Shown piece by piece: positions 7,742-15,349 of a DNA stretch of 22,169 bases. The stretch comes from Chara braunii (taxonomy: Eukaryota > Streptophyta > Charophyceae > Charales > Characeae). Positions within the stretch are counted from its first letter, which is position 1. Each line of letters begins with the position of its first letter. A model generated the notes under the pieces. The model saw nothing but the letters and a program-made list of their open reading frames with translations. It did no database searches and was not told where the DNA came from. Both the position numbers and the translations under genes were made by a program. The stretch lies in the NCBI GenBank assembly GCA_003427395.1, contig BFEA01000033.1, positions 2,634,093-2,656,261 of the forward strand. Reading direction: 5' to 3'.

Positions 7742-8010
7742 TATCTGGCACCTTGTCCTCCTTCTAGTCTTCCTCCTCGTCCTTGTTGTCCTCCTCGTCC
7801 TTGTTGTCCTCCTCCTCCTCCCGACTGCCGTCATTGATGTGCCACGTAATGCGCCCAGCCATTTTTTTTTCATTTTCTTTGCTGTTACGTTTTTCTTCTC
7901 CTTCCCTCTCCCTCCTCGTCTTTCTCCTCCTCCTCCTGCCCTCTTCCCTCTCTCCCCATTTTAAACAACCTCCTCCTGTCTCCTCTACTCCTCCTTCCCT
8001 CACCCGGAGA
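7742..8010 (+). repeat. pyrimidine-rich (TCC/TCT)n tract
   Basis: Long C/T-rich, nearly single-strand-biased sequence with TCCTCCTCGTCC units and repeated CTTGTTGTCCTCCTCGTC. The complementary frames encode Glu/Arg-rich low complexity and are not taken as genes. A purine-rich counterpart follows at about 8285-8380. Confidence 0.8.
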
Positions 8011-8454
8011 AAACGACATGGCTCGAGCTTCTTATGCACCCGCTGCCTGTCACTGGCCCGATCCTGACTCCGCCTTCCACCTTGCTGTTGCTCCTCGTCT
8101 CCGCAACCCGACCGCCTTTGCCCGCTGTTGCCAATTGCTGCCACGTCCCGCCCGCTTCTGCCTCCTGCCTACTCCGCTCCCCCCCGCAATACATCCATGT
8201 CGATCTTGATTGCGATAGGGTACATCCAAAAAAATCCCGGTGTTGTACATCCAAAAAAGTTGTGGTCTGAGTTCGGGCTTACGTGAAGGAGGAGGTGAGG
8301 AACTGGAGGAGGTGGTGGAAGACGACGAGGAGGGCGCATAGGAAGAGGATGAGGATGAGTGGGAGGACGATGGAGAGCAGCGGTATGATCACCAGACTTG
8401 AACATGGAAATATACAATTCAACAGTTTCATGTGTGCATGAACTGAGCAGCCTG
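8011..8454. other. no gene; short GTACATCCAAAAAA duplication
   Basis: GTACATCCAAAAAA occurs at about 8220 and 8246. AAATCCCGGTGT from this spot recurs near 8532. A partial family core (GAACATGGAAATATACA) is at about 8400. No supportable gene was found. Confidence 0.6.
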
Positions 8455-8515
8455 CCAATGTGCAAAATGAGAAGGAATCTTCTGCAAGAACATAGGAAGG
8501 TACACCGCGACGGAC
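8455..8515 (+). repeat. diverged copy of the dispersed-repeat core
   Basis: GTGCAAAATGAG...GAATCTTCTGCAAGAACAT...GGTACACCGC aligns with the right arm at 4741-4804 and the core at 3462-3515. Confidence 0.7.
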
Positions 8516-8583
8516 AGATATATTGAAAAGAAATCCCGGTGTGAGTATGGACTAAGGAGCTGTCAGCTGCAAATGTCACCGCC

Positions 8584-8714
8584 AGAGAGAGAGAGAGAGA
8601 GAGAGAACAGGTAAGTCTTCCACGTTGCGGCTGGCCTCTTGCTACTTTCATCGGTAGGATGAGCAAAATCAAATGAATCTACCGCTAGAACATGGAAATA
8701 TTACACTGCCACGC

Positions 8715-8768
<54 letters not shown>
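8584..8768 (+). repeat. dispersed repeat, copy 2: GA run, about 105-bp core, GT run
   Basis: GA run 8584-8606, CAGGTAAGTC, core to 8714 including ATGAATCTACCGCTAGAACA, then a GT run 8716-8768. Same order and borders as 3394-3537. The His-Thr frames on the minus strand are repeat translations. Confidence 0.9.
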
Positions 8769-8771
<3 letters not shown>

Positions 8772-8776
8772 GGGGC

Positions 8777-8877
8777 AATGAATCCGAGTCGGTGGAGGGT
8801 GGAGAAGCAAGGAGGCATTGAGGGGGAAATGGATCCGAGTCGGTGAAGGGCGGAGAACCAGGAAGGCATTGAGGGGG
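8777..8877 (+). repeat. 50-bp tandem duplication
   Basis: The unit beginning AATGAATCCGAGTCGGTG and ending GGCATTGAGGGGG (8777-8826) is repeated at 8828-8877 with about five substitutions and one extra base between units. Confidence 0.9.
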
Positions 8878-8974
8878 GGTTCCTGACGCGGGACGGACGT
8901 CCGCTGGCAGGCAGTCACTGCTCATATTCGTCACCGTCGAGGCTACAGTCCTTCACCGGACAGTTGGGGGCGAG

Positions 8975-9190
8975 GTGCACCGATTCATGTCCCGGCAGCC
9001 CCCCTCCCCTCTTCGCAGTCACATGCAGACGCAGCGGTTCATGATGGAACACGCCCTGACACTGGTGAAAAATCAGACAAAGATGGAGTACACCTACTAC
9101 CTTCATGGGGCTGACGGAAGACTGCATAACACCATCTCCTCGGTAGGATCTGTTCAGGAAGCAAGGAGGATTGTTGTTGGCGATTGGTAA
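8975..9190 (+). CDS. uncharacterised open coding-like stretch (possible exon)
   Basis: About 68 codons from ATG 8987 to TAA 9188-9190, with ordinary amino-acid composition (MEYTYYLHGADGRLHNTIS, EARRIVVGDW) unlike the surrounding low-complexity frames. I do not recognise the family. The stop lies in TTGGTAAAAG, where GT at 9187 could be an intron donor. A TTTCCAG acceptor-like site lies at 9387-9393, but splicing these two does not keep the frame into the next open stretch. It could be an exon, a gene fragment or chance. Confidence 0.3.
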   Translation: MHRFMSRQPPSPLRSHMQTQRFMMEHALTLVKNQTKMEYTYYLHGADGRLHNTISSVGSVQEARRIVVGDW

Positions 9191-9383
9191 AAGAACTTAA
9201 TCATTTATTCTAAGAGGGAAGAACATGCATCAGACATACATAAATTAGGGAGAACGGACCAAAATCCGAGATCAGCCACTGTCGGACACGGCACATCATC
9301 AAAACACGAGCAGCAATCAATACAGCTACGAAACTGAGAAGGTCGGAAAGACAACAACTACTACACACATGAGTACGGTTTAG

Positions 9384-9918
9384 TCATTTCCAGTCAGCAA
9401 GACAGTATTGACTAATCTCAATCAGATTACACTCAAGGAGGCAATTCAGTATCAGTATGTCGGTGCAACCTGTTTCAGGCAGGGAGATCTGTCAATCTTC
9501 ATTGTTCTTACCAGTTTTACAGAAGGTACCATTTATGATCTGAGGCTCTATCTAAAGAAAGGCAAAGAGACTCGTCAACACTTCGATTCAGTCTGGGTCA
9601 CTGCGGCCAGGTGTCTTGAAGAGAGGAAAATAGTTCGACGAGAATGGTACCAGGCTGATCCGCAGTTTTTGACCGAAGCTCTACACCGACTATCCCAAGC
9701 CTCCGACCCTCACTGATGGCTCTTGCTGGAGCGACTTGGTAGATCTGGCAAAAAAATACATTTCTCCTGCAGAGATCAACTACGATGCAGTCACAGAGCC
9801 TTCGGAGTTCCAGCATCTAAGACGAGGGATTTTCTCTTGGCCATATCTCCCCACATTATGGAAGGAGTTTTGTGCTATGGTTGACTTCCGGATCATGTGC
9901 CTTGAATGGAAGCGGTGA
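9384..9918 (+). pseudogene. uncharacterised coding-like region with one frameshift
   Basis: One frame is open from 9384 (after TAG at 9381) to TGA at 9714-9716. A second is open from 9673 to TGA at 9916-9918. Composition is smooth if reading moves from the first frame (…REWYQADPQFL) to the second (PKLYTDYPKPPTLTDG…) near the T-run at 9665-9670, giving roughly 175 residues. That continuity suggests one ancestral coding segment with a single-base indel, either a real mutation or a sequencing error. It contains Trp/Tyr/Pro-rich stretches (GIFSWPYLPTLWKEF) but no motif that I recognise. There is no in-frame ATG near the start, so it may be an internal exon. Confidence 0.4.
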
Positions 9919-10880
9919 GAGTTAGTCGGCTTCAGGTGGCTCTACATCGAGAGACCACAACCTCAGAGAGTATGAAGACATGGCCGAAAGCACAAGAGGC
10001 AAACAACTAAATGAAAGATTGAGTATGAGGTTCAGAGGGATGAGTGAGAACTTCTGACTAGTGTTGGCCCCGCTCTCTATATGCGTACGTTCTGAGACTA
10101 TTACGAGTTTTCCTTCTTCCCTCATGTAACTTTGTCATTGCTCGGGTCACTCAGTCTCGCATCTTGCATTGTTTTTGTTGATGATTGCATTCTCTGATGA
10201 TCCTGTCACGGTTCTCAAAATTAGTAAAATGGTAAAATCGATATATGCATGACACACCAGAAATTTTATGACCATTATTTTTATGATTTTTTGTTGTTCC
10301 GAATCAAAATATTCATAAGACCGGGGACCGGCGAAGACCGCAATTGAAGGGTCTCGCTCGAAGCCGGACGGACACAACAGGAAGGGATTTTCTTTAATTA
10401 ATTTATTTTATTTATTGCAAAGGCAACCAAACCCTGCGTGACAACCTGCTGGCTTTCTTGTCGCCTGAAAGGGCCCGACTGGAAAAAGTGCGACAGCGCG
10501 CATGTGCGGCGGCCTTGGCCTTGGCGCGCACGCATCGTGCCGACAATCTCCTTTTTTGTCACGTGTCCGCCTCTCCATGCTACTGGTTTCTACACTGTTT
10601 TTCATCGTTTCCACCTTGAAAATCCCGCTATCGCAATTACAACAATTTCCCTCTGTTACGGGAGGGACGGCGGGTTGGAGCAGGGACCGTTCCTGCTCCG
10701 ATACCAGTGTGACGGACCCGCCGGGATGGCAGTCCGTCAGGATCAACACAGAGGGTTGAGGAAGGAGGAGATGGAGATGGAGCTAGAAGGGACAACGCAG
10801 CTCCGACGCAGACTCAACATGCATGTACTCCAAAGTGTGCAAATGCAGAATGAACCTCGATACAGACTGCAACTGGGGTA
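9919..10880. other. no recognisable gene
   Basis: Frames up to 152 codons (10438-10896, plus strand) exist but show no domain features and overlap equally long frames on the other strand. 10385-10420 is AT-rich. Confidence 0.5.
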
Positions 10881-11060
10881 TACCCCAGCGGACTGACTGG
10901 ATCGGACTGGACTGGCCTGGTACCGGGCAGGACTGGATTGGACTAAAACAGCACACGGCCTATGGGGTCAGCCCATGGCCTAGTCCCATAGGTTGAACAG
11001 GCAAATAGCCGAATAGGCCCTGGCTGTAGGCCAGGACAGATAGAGGCCCGCTGCAGGCAT
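10881..11060. repeat. GGACTGGA-type short repeats and GGCCTATG/CATGGCC inverted motifs
   Basis: Several close copies of GGACTGG(A/C) at 10895-10945, then inverted short repeats GGCCTATGGGGTCAGCCCAT and GGCCTAGTCCCATAGG. Low-complexity repeat debris. Confidence 0.5.
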
Positions 11061-11182
11061 TATATGCCCGAATATTCGGATCCCTCCCTGGCATGTGGTT
11101 TTGCAGAGCAGGCTGGAATTGCAGTCGCCTACCCATAAATGCCATAGCCAGAACTTCTATGTTCACACCAGGTGCAGTGTTG

Positions 11183-11653
11183 TCATCCTCTGGGCAGACA
11201 GTGCTCTTCTTCTATCCAGCAAACAACGACTGTGAAATCAGAAACAGTATAGGGATTACAATTATAAGCAAGGAGACATACATTAATCGCATAGTACGCA
11301 AGGCGCCCTCGCTGTACCGCTATGACATTGTGTGATTCCGCAAGTCGCGTGGGGGATACATTCACGGCAGGGGGAGACTCGTTCGATTCTGCGGGTTGCA
11401 CTGGTGGCGGAGACTCATTGTGGTCTTGACCAATTGGCTCCGATATGAGCTCCGGAGAGAGATGATCTTCATCCAGGGGCTTCATCAGGTAATCAGGAGA
11501 CGGGTCACTGTCATTTGGGGCAGGGGAGCAAGCGGGGCTAGGTGGATGATAGAGGGGCGGGTCAAGTGGGTGAGCGTTGTCATCCGAAATCAAAAACAAT
11601 ATAGGGATTACAATTGTAAGCAAGGAGACATACATTAATGGCATAGTACGCAC
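11183..11653 (-). CDS. hypothetical Pro-rich protein with N-terminal hydrophobic segment (copy-1 unit)
   Basis: 156 codons on the minus strand. The start region (MPLMYVSLLTIVIPILFLIS) is a hydrophobic stretch resembling a signal peptide or membrane anchor. An acidic Pro-rich region follows (PPLYHPPSPACSPAP, HNESPPPVQPAE, repeated ESNESPP). The hydrophobic part is encoded by the upstream copy of a 352-bp tandem duplication and the Pro-rich part by the downstream copy. The period is 3n+1, so this reading frame joins two frames that are not joined within a single unit. It may be an accidental ORF of the duplication and not a gene. Family unknown. Confidence 0.3.
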   Translation of the reverse strand: MRTMPLMYVSLLTIVIPILFLISDDNAHPLDPPLYHPPSPACSPAPNDSDPSPDYLMKPLDEDHLSPELISEPIGQDHNESPPPVQPAESNESPPAVNVSPTRLAESHNVIAVQRGRLAYYAINVCLLAYNCNPYTVSDFTVVVCWIEEEHCLPRG

Positions 11654-11940
11654 GACGCCCTCGCTGTACCGCTATGACATTGTGTGATTCCGCAGGTCGC
11701 GTGGGGGATACGTTCACGGTAAGGGGAGACTCGTTCGATTCTGCGGGTTGCACTGGTGGCGGAGACTCATTGTGGTCTTTACCAATTGGCTCCGATATGA
11801 GCTCCGGAGAGAAATGATCTTCATCCAGGGGCTCCATCACATAATCAGGAGACGGGTCATTGTAATTTGGGGCAGGGGAGCAAGCGGGGTTAGGTGGATG
11901 ATAGAGGGGCGAGTCAGGTGGGTGAGAACTGGGTGGACCA
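11236..11940. repeat. 352-bp direct tandem duplication, two units
   Basis: Unit 1 (about 11236-11587) and unit 2 (about 11588-11940) match at an offset of 352 bp (TATAGGGATTACAATT at 11248 and 11600) with roughly 93-95% identity by eye. Both encode the same Pro-rich segment on the minus strand. Confidence 0.93.
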
Positions 11941-11969
11941 GATGTGGGAATCGGAAGCTGATCATCCAA
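11580..11969 (-). CDS. hypothetical Pro-rich segment downstream of RING-like modules (copy-2 unit)
   Basis: A frame of about 129 codons with Pro/Ser/Glu-rich sequence (IPTSGPPSSHPPDSPLYHPP, PSPDYVMEPLDEDH, ESPPPVQPAESNES), ending YYAINVCLLAYNCNPYIVF-DFG and a stop. There is no ATG at the beginning (the frame opens after TAG near 11988), so it is more likely the continuation of something upstream, namely the RING-like module ending at 12073, than an independent gene. The same segment recurs in unit 1. Function unknown. Confidence 0.35.
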   Translation of the reverse strand: MDDQLPIPTSGPPSSHPPDSPLYHPPNPACSPAPNYNDPSPDYVMEPLDEDHFSPELISEPIGKDHNESPPPVQPAESNESPLTVNVSPTRPAESHNVIAVQRGRRAYYAINVCLLAYNCNPYIVFDFG

Positions 11970-12072
11970 ACTTGTGCTCAGGGCGCGCTGCTAGCCGTGC
12001 AAACGCTACACAAGTAGCTGCACCTCGTGTCTGGTGCACTCGCAAGCCTGCAGCACTGAAAAAATCATCGCC

Positions 12073-12220
12073 GCATTGCGGGCATCGGACTCGATGTGCA
12101 CTATTCCACGCAGTAAAGACACATACTTTCTATGAGAGCTTCCTGGAAGCATTGACAACACATGGCATGTTGCTGACATGTCATTAGTATGGAAGGCTGA
12201 CGTGCACAGTTATCCAAGCA
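12073..12220 (-). pseudogene. RING-like Cys/His module (M5), frameshifted
   Basis: The minus strand reads CLDNCARQPSILMTCQQHAM-C-CQ-C, i.e. C-x3-C-x9-C-x2-H-x2-C-x2-C, then in a frame shifted by one base VRCPQCGDD (12084-12073), the final Cys pair of a C3HC4 RING. In the first frame a TAG follows shortly after CLYCVE. The spacing of the first six ligands is identical to that of module M3 at 13361-13543. RING fingers generally act in E3 ubiquitin ligases; this copy looks inactivated. Confidence 0.6.
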
Positions 12221-12240
12221 TGGCAGATCAAGGCCAAATA

Positions 12241-12603
12241 GCATGCTGGGAAAGTAATCAGGGGGTGAGGAGGATGAACACAGTACAGGGGATCACAGTT
12301 TTCGTGTGAGTGGCTAGCAGTGACCATCCCTTCATAGTGTTCGGAGCAGAGGCTATGCCGTGTACATGCCAACCAAACTGCACCCGTGCGACAACGCAAC
12401 GGGAGGGCACAGCCACCATCCTCTGGAGAGGTCCTTTCACTGTTTGTGGTACAATCAGCCGGATTGCTCTCCGGGCGGTGCCAACCGAACTGCACCTGTG
12501 CTTGCGAGTGCTCATCGACATAATGTTCATGATGGACGAGCCCGACGGAATGATCCTCCAGCATTTGGTGATAGAAAGAGTTAATATTTCCCACTGTGTG
12601 CAC
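12241..12603 (-). pseudogene. RING-like module (M4) with upstream open frame
   Basis: Open frame on the minus strand, with GTG not ATG at its left limit. It contains GAVWLACTRHSLCSEHYEG (C-x2-H-x2-C) and NCDPLYCVHPPHPLITFPAC. The last element parallels the HPPHPLLACPTC of module M1, with Phe in place of the first Cys of the terminal CPxC pair. One of the metal-ligand Cys of the central pair is Tyr. The frame continues to a double stop next to M5, so M4 and M5 probably derive from a single tandem-RING protein. Confidence 0.5.
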
Positions 12604-12642
12604 CCTACCGCCATTGTCCCACAGGGTCTATGAATTATCTGC

Positions 12643-12645
<3 letters not shown>

Positions 12646-12700
<55 letters not shown>
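12646..12700. repeat. (TG)n microsatellite, 55 bp
   Basis: Uninterrupted dinucleotide run just upstream (in minus-strand terms) of the M4 module. Confidence 0.98.
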
Positions 12701-12703
<3 letters not shown>

Positions 12704-13360
12704 AGATTTTCCCCACAACGGCCCCAATTCCACCCAGGTGAATAGATTCAGAATCAAAGCAGTCTTTGTCCTATTGCAGACAACGAGAACATTTGAGATG
12801 TGCAACATATTAAAGCGATTTTATAATTAGACAGTTTTTTGGTCGTCCTTCGGGTACCCCTTTCATTGTTCTTGCACCTCCCCTTTTACTGTGCCTCTTA
12901 TGCACAAGGCTGTCCACGTTGATTGTGGTTGAGCGGCAGCTGCCCACATCCCCGTGTGCCTTCACGGCCCACTTGCGCATTATTTCAGGAGGCAGAGTAA
13001 AAGGGAAGGTATGCTCCTGTGCATCTCTTCAGAGCTTCATACTCCTGTTCATTTCACTTAGATCTTCAGCTTGTGTCCGTCCTTCATCTTCGTACTTCGG
13101 TTCATTTCATTTCTGATCTTCATATCGTCTATTCTCTTAATGATGCTCATTCGTATGTATTTTTTTAGTAGTACAAGGGAGTGGAGGGGAGGGTGGAGGG
13201 TAAGGGATAGAATGCGGAGTTCTCTAGGAGTATGGGGCAGGGGAGGTAGGGGCAACGGGAAGGGAATAAATATGTGGAGGGCAGGATAGAGTATGACATG
13301 CAAAGAGCAGGGGAAAGGTGTATGACGGGTTTCACAGACTAGGCAAAAAAAAAACATTAA
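12701..13360. other. no recognisable gene
   Basis: Purine-rich stretch at 13170-13270 (GGGGAGGGTGGAGGG) and mixed sequence. Frames of up to 99 codons lack motifs. Confidence 0.5.
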
Positions 13361-13714
13361 CTATGGCGAGTGGCCACCCCTACAGATCGGACAGGACCGG
13401 TTCGGGTGTGGGATATGGAAGCACCGCATCCAATTTTTGCAGTCACAGTTGCTGCATCAAATGGCACGGCGCAGACAGATGTCACAGGCTACGTGGCTCG
13501 TACATGCTAGGAACACAGAGGCACGTCGACCGCAATTATAGAAGCATTGCCGTTCCAGCCCCTGTCTACAAATTGGACATGACATGTCGGGGTGCTGTCC
13601 ATGAGTACAGTACTGACTGTCATCGTACTTATGGAAGCAAAAACTCGCATGGACTATACCTTCATAATCCTCACGGCACAAGGCATGTGAACCACATGCT
13701 AGTTGAATCTCCAT
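13361..13714 (-). pseudogene. tandem RING-like protein fragment (modules M2 and M3) with one in-frame TGA
   Basis: From ATG 13714 the minus strand encodes two Cys/His modules in one frame. M2 reads QLACGSHALCREDYEG … QYCTHGQHPDMSCPIC. M3 reads CFYNCGRRASVFLACTSHVA-C-DIC, then after a TGA at 13457-13459 the same frame continues CSNCDCKNWMRCFHIPHPNR-SCPIC-RGG to TAG at 13361-13363. M3 matches C3HC4 RING order (Cx3C, Cx2HxxCxxC, CPIC), and the frame on both sides of the TGA belongs to one domain. So this is either a recent single-base nonsense mutation or an intron/readthrough situation. A zinc-binding E3-type role is inferred from the RING pattern only. Confidence 0.6.
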
Positions 13715-13965
13715 CTTTCTTGGGCTTCCTCAGTATGTATTCCTTCTCTATGGGCAGCCGACGACAGGGAGGATCGGTCCAACGCAAGGGCATTCAGCTA
13801 CTGCAGGATATGATCCGCAACAGCTCGCCCTGGTGGTGATAAACTATGAGCACATCGCTCTGCGGGTGGTTCATATAGAAGTCTATTTTCCTCCTGTGTT
13901 CGCCGTTCGTCTGGCAAGAAAGAGGGAGATCCGTCAGCGGTTGCCGTAGGTCTATGACCAATACT

Positions 13966-14095
13966 GCATGTGGGACATGCTAGGAGAGGATGTGGAGGGT
14001 GATGGCACCAGGGATAGTCCATGCAGTAAATACATACTTTCTATGACAGCTTCCTGGAAGCATTGACGACACATGGCATGTTGCTGACATGTCAT
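13966..14095 (-). pseudogene. RING-like module (M1), 2-bp deletion frameshift, cut by microsatellite
   Basis: The minus strand reads MTCQQHAMCRQCFQEAVIES, then in a second frame MDYPWCHHPPHPLLACPTC. It is nearly identical in DNA to 12104-12190 (module M5) but lacks two bases where M5 reads ATGTGTCTTTAC, which breaks the frame. The upstream Cx3C half is replaced by the microsatellite at 14101-14176. The second frame runs on to 13798 as a Ser/Pro-rich tail. Confidence 0.6.
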
Positions 14096-14100
14096 TAGTA

Positions 14101-14114
14101 TGTGTGTGTGTGNT

Positions 14115-14181
<67 letters not shown>

Positions 14182-14190
14182 ACACATATA
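14101..14190. repeat. TG run, one N, then AC run
   Basis: TGTGTGTGTGTG, N at 14113, TCTC, then (AC)n to about 14176 with a CATACACACACATATA end. The strand identity of the repeat switches at the N, which points to an assembly join or an inverted microsatellite. Confidence 0.95.
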
Positions 14191-14957
14191 CATTCTCTTG
14201 TCTATTGATGGGGAGCGCCACCTGCTAGAAACTAGGTCCAGCGTCCCATGAACATCGTGAATAAAGCACCAACCGACACCCCACACACACACACTCTTCG
14301 AGTTGTGTATAGCGAACATGACAAAACATACATACAACATAATCAATACCTTACCCTTTCCGAACCACATAAACAAACGAACTACGGGTTGCGCACCCGT
14401 GCCGTCACGGTAAGTCAATGACCAGCCAAGTACCAAATCCCCATATCTCCAGACGGTGGTGACCTTGTCCCATCTAAAAAGGTACAGCAGTGTGACGTGA
14501 ACCATGCCCAAAACCTCAAATCGGCCCTTCCCAATCCGCATATTTTGCAGATTTGTGCGAGTATGCCCTAAATCTTTTGGCGTGTCCAGCGGCCCAGCTC
14601 AGATTAGAGGGGTAGTGTAGCGGGGTAGTGTCCCCCCGTCTTTTGTTGGATCTCGGATTAGAGGCCCTGACCTGTCAGTTTACTACGCAGGGGGGGTAAG
14701 GTTGACCCCACAGTTTTTCGAGGGGTCTGAAGTGGTACCGGTGCTTACCTCTGTGTTTATTGTTTCTGTGTAGGCTAGTCGGATGTAGCCTGTTGAAGAA
14801 TTGGTTGATGATGAATCATTGTGAAAGGCTTGGGACGAGTTGCTGGTACTTGACGTGATTTGAACCCGGACCGTTGTTTTAGCAAGTTTTCATTTGGGAC
14901 TGCGTAGGAACTTATGTAGCTTTTCTTTGAACGACTAGGTATCGTGACTTCTCAGTA
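14191..14957. other. no recognisable gene; possible retroelement 5' region
   Basis: A minus-strand frame of 141 codons (14116-14541) starts in unremarkable sequence and ends in translated microsatellite. TTTCTGTGTAG at 14764-14774 resembles a plus-strand intron acceptor. No domain evidence. Confidence 0.5.
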
Positions 14958-14977
14958 CTTCGAGAAGTTTCTAGAAC
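14958..14977 (+). promoter_or_regulatory. four-unit heat shock element
   Basis: CTTCG-AGAAG-TTTCT-AGAAC is four contiguous, correctly alternating nTTCn/nGAAn pentamers with all 12 core bases matching, the perfect HSF-binding arrangement. A TATA-like ATATAAG begins 17 bp further on. The block lies about 370 bp upstream of the CCHC gag-like ORF. Confidence 0.6.
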
Positions 14978-14993
14978 TTAATTGTAGATCAGG

Positions 14994-15000
14994 ATATAAG
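14994..15000 (+). promoter_or_regulatory. TATA-like box downstream of the HSE
   Basis: GATATAAGC on the plus strand, 17 bp after the heat shock element. A transcript would start at about 15025-15035, giving a leader of about 320 nt to the ATG at 15350. Confidence 0.45.
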
Positions 15001-15349
15001 CAGTCAGATGGAAGTCCTACGGTGACTTCTCAAGACCCCTGATGAGTCGTGGTTCGGCGGCCACGCAAAACCGACCGGGTCCTACGCCTGCGACTTTGTC
15101 GCACTATGCTTCATGTTTTTTTGAAGATTCAGTCACGTTCGGGTTTCTTTCATCGATGTTTATCTTGTGTCACTTTCCTTTCGTCTTCTTCTTCCTTTTC
15201 TCTTCCCCCTTTTGCACCTACGGCCTATGGTTGCTCTGTTGGTCATTGCTTGAGTCAGTTGCTATCTGCATGTGAATGCTTTACTAGACTTTCATACACG
15301 AGGTAACCGACGTAGGAATCGTACTATTATTGAGTGGTCTCGAGCTACA

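Noticed and set aside
7764-8144. Glu/Arg-rich minus-strand frame opposite the pyrimidine tract
   Set aside because: Pure composition effect of (TCC)n sequence, and it begins next to the synthetic adapter.
8669-8934. His-Thr-rich minus-strand frames
   Set aside because: All three long frames read the 53-bp GT run; no coding signal outside it.
13318-13839. 173-codon plus-strand frame
   Set aside because: It lies opposite the RING-like modules, whose Cys/His spacing gives the minus strand clear priority; the plus product shows no domain.
13952-14221. Minus-strand frames beginning with Cys-Val repeats
   Set aside because: The N-terminal part is microsatellite and crosses an N; only the RING-like part was kept as a pseudogene.
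14857-14868. GGTTCAAATC on the minus strand as tRNA T-arm/B box
   Set aside because: The flanking stem does not pair and there is no acceptor or D arm at the right distance.
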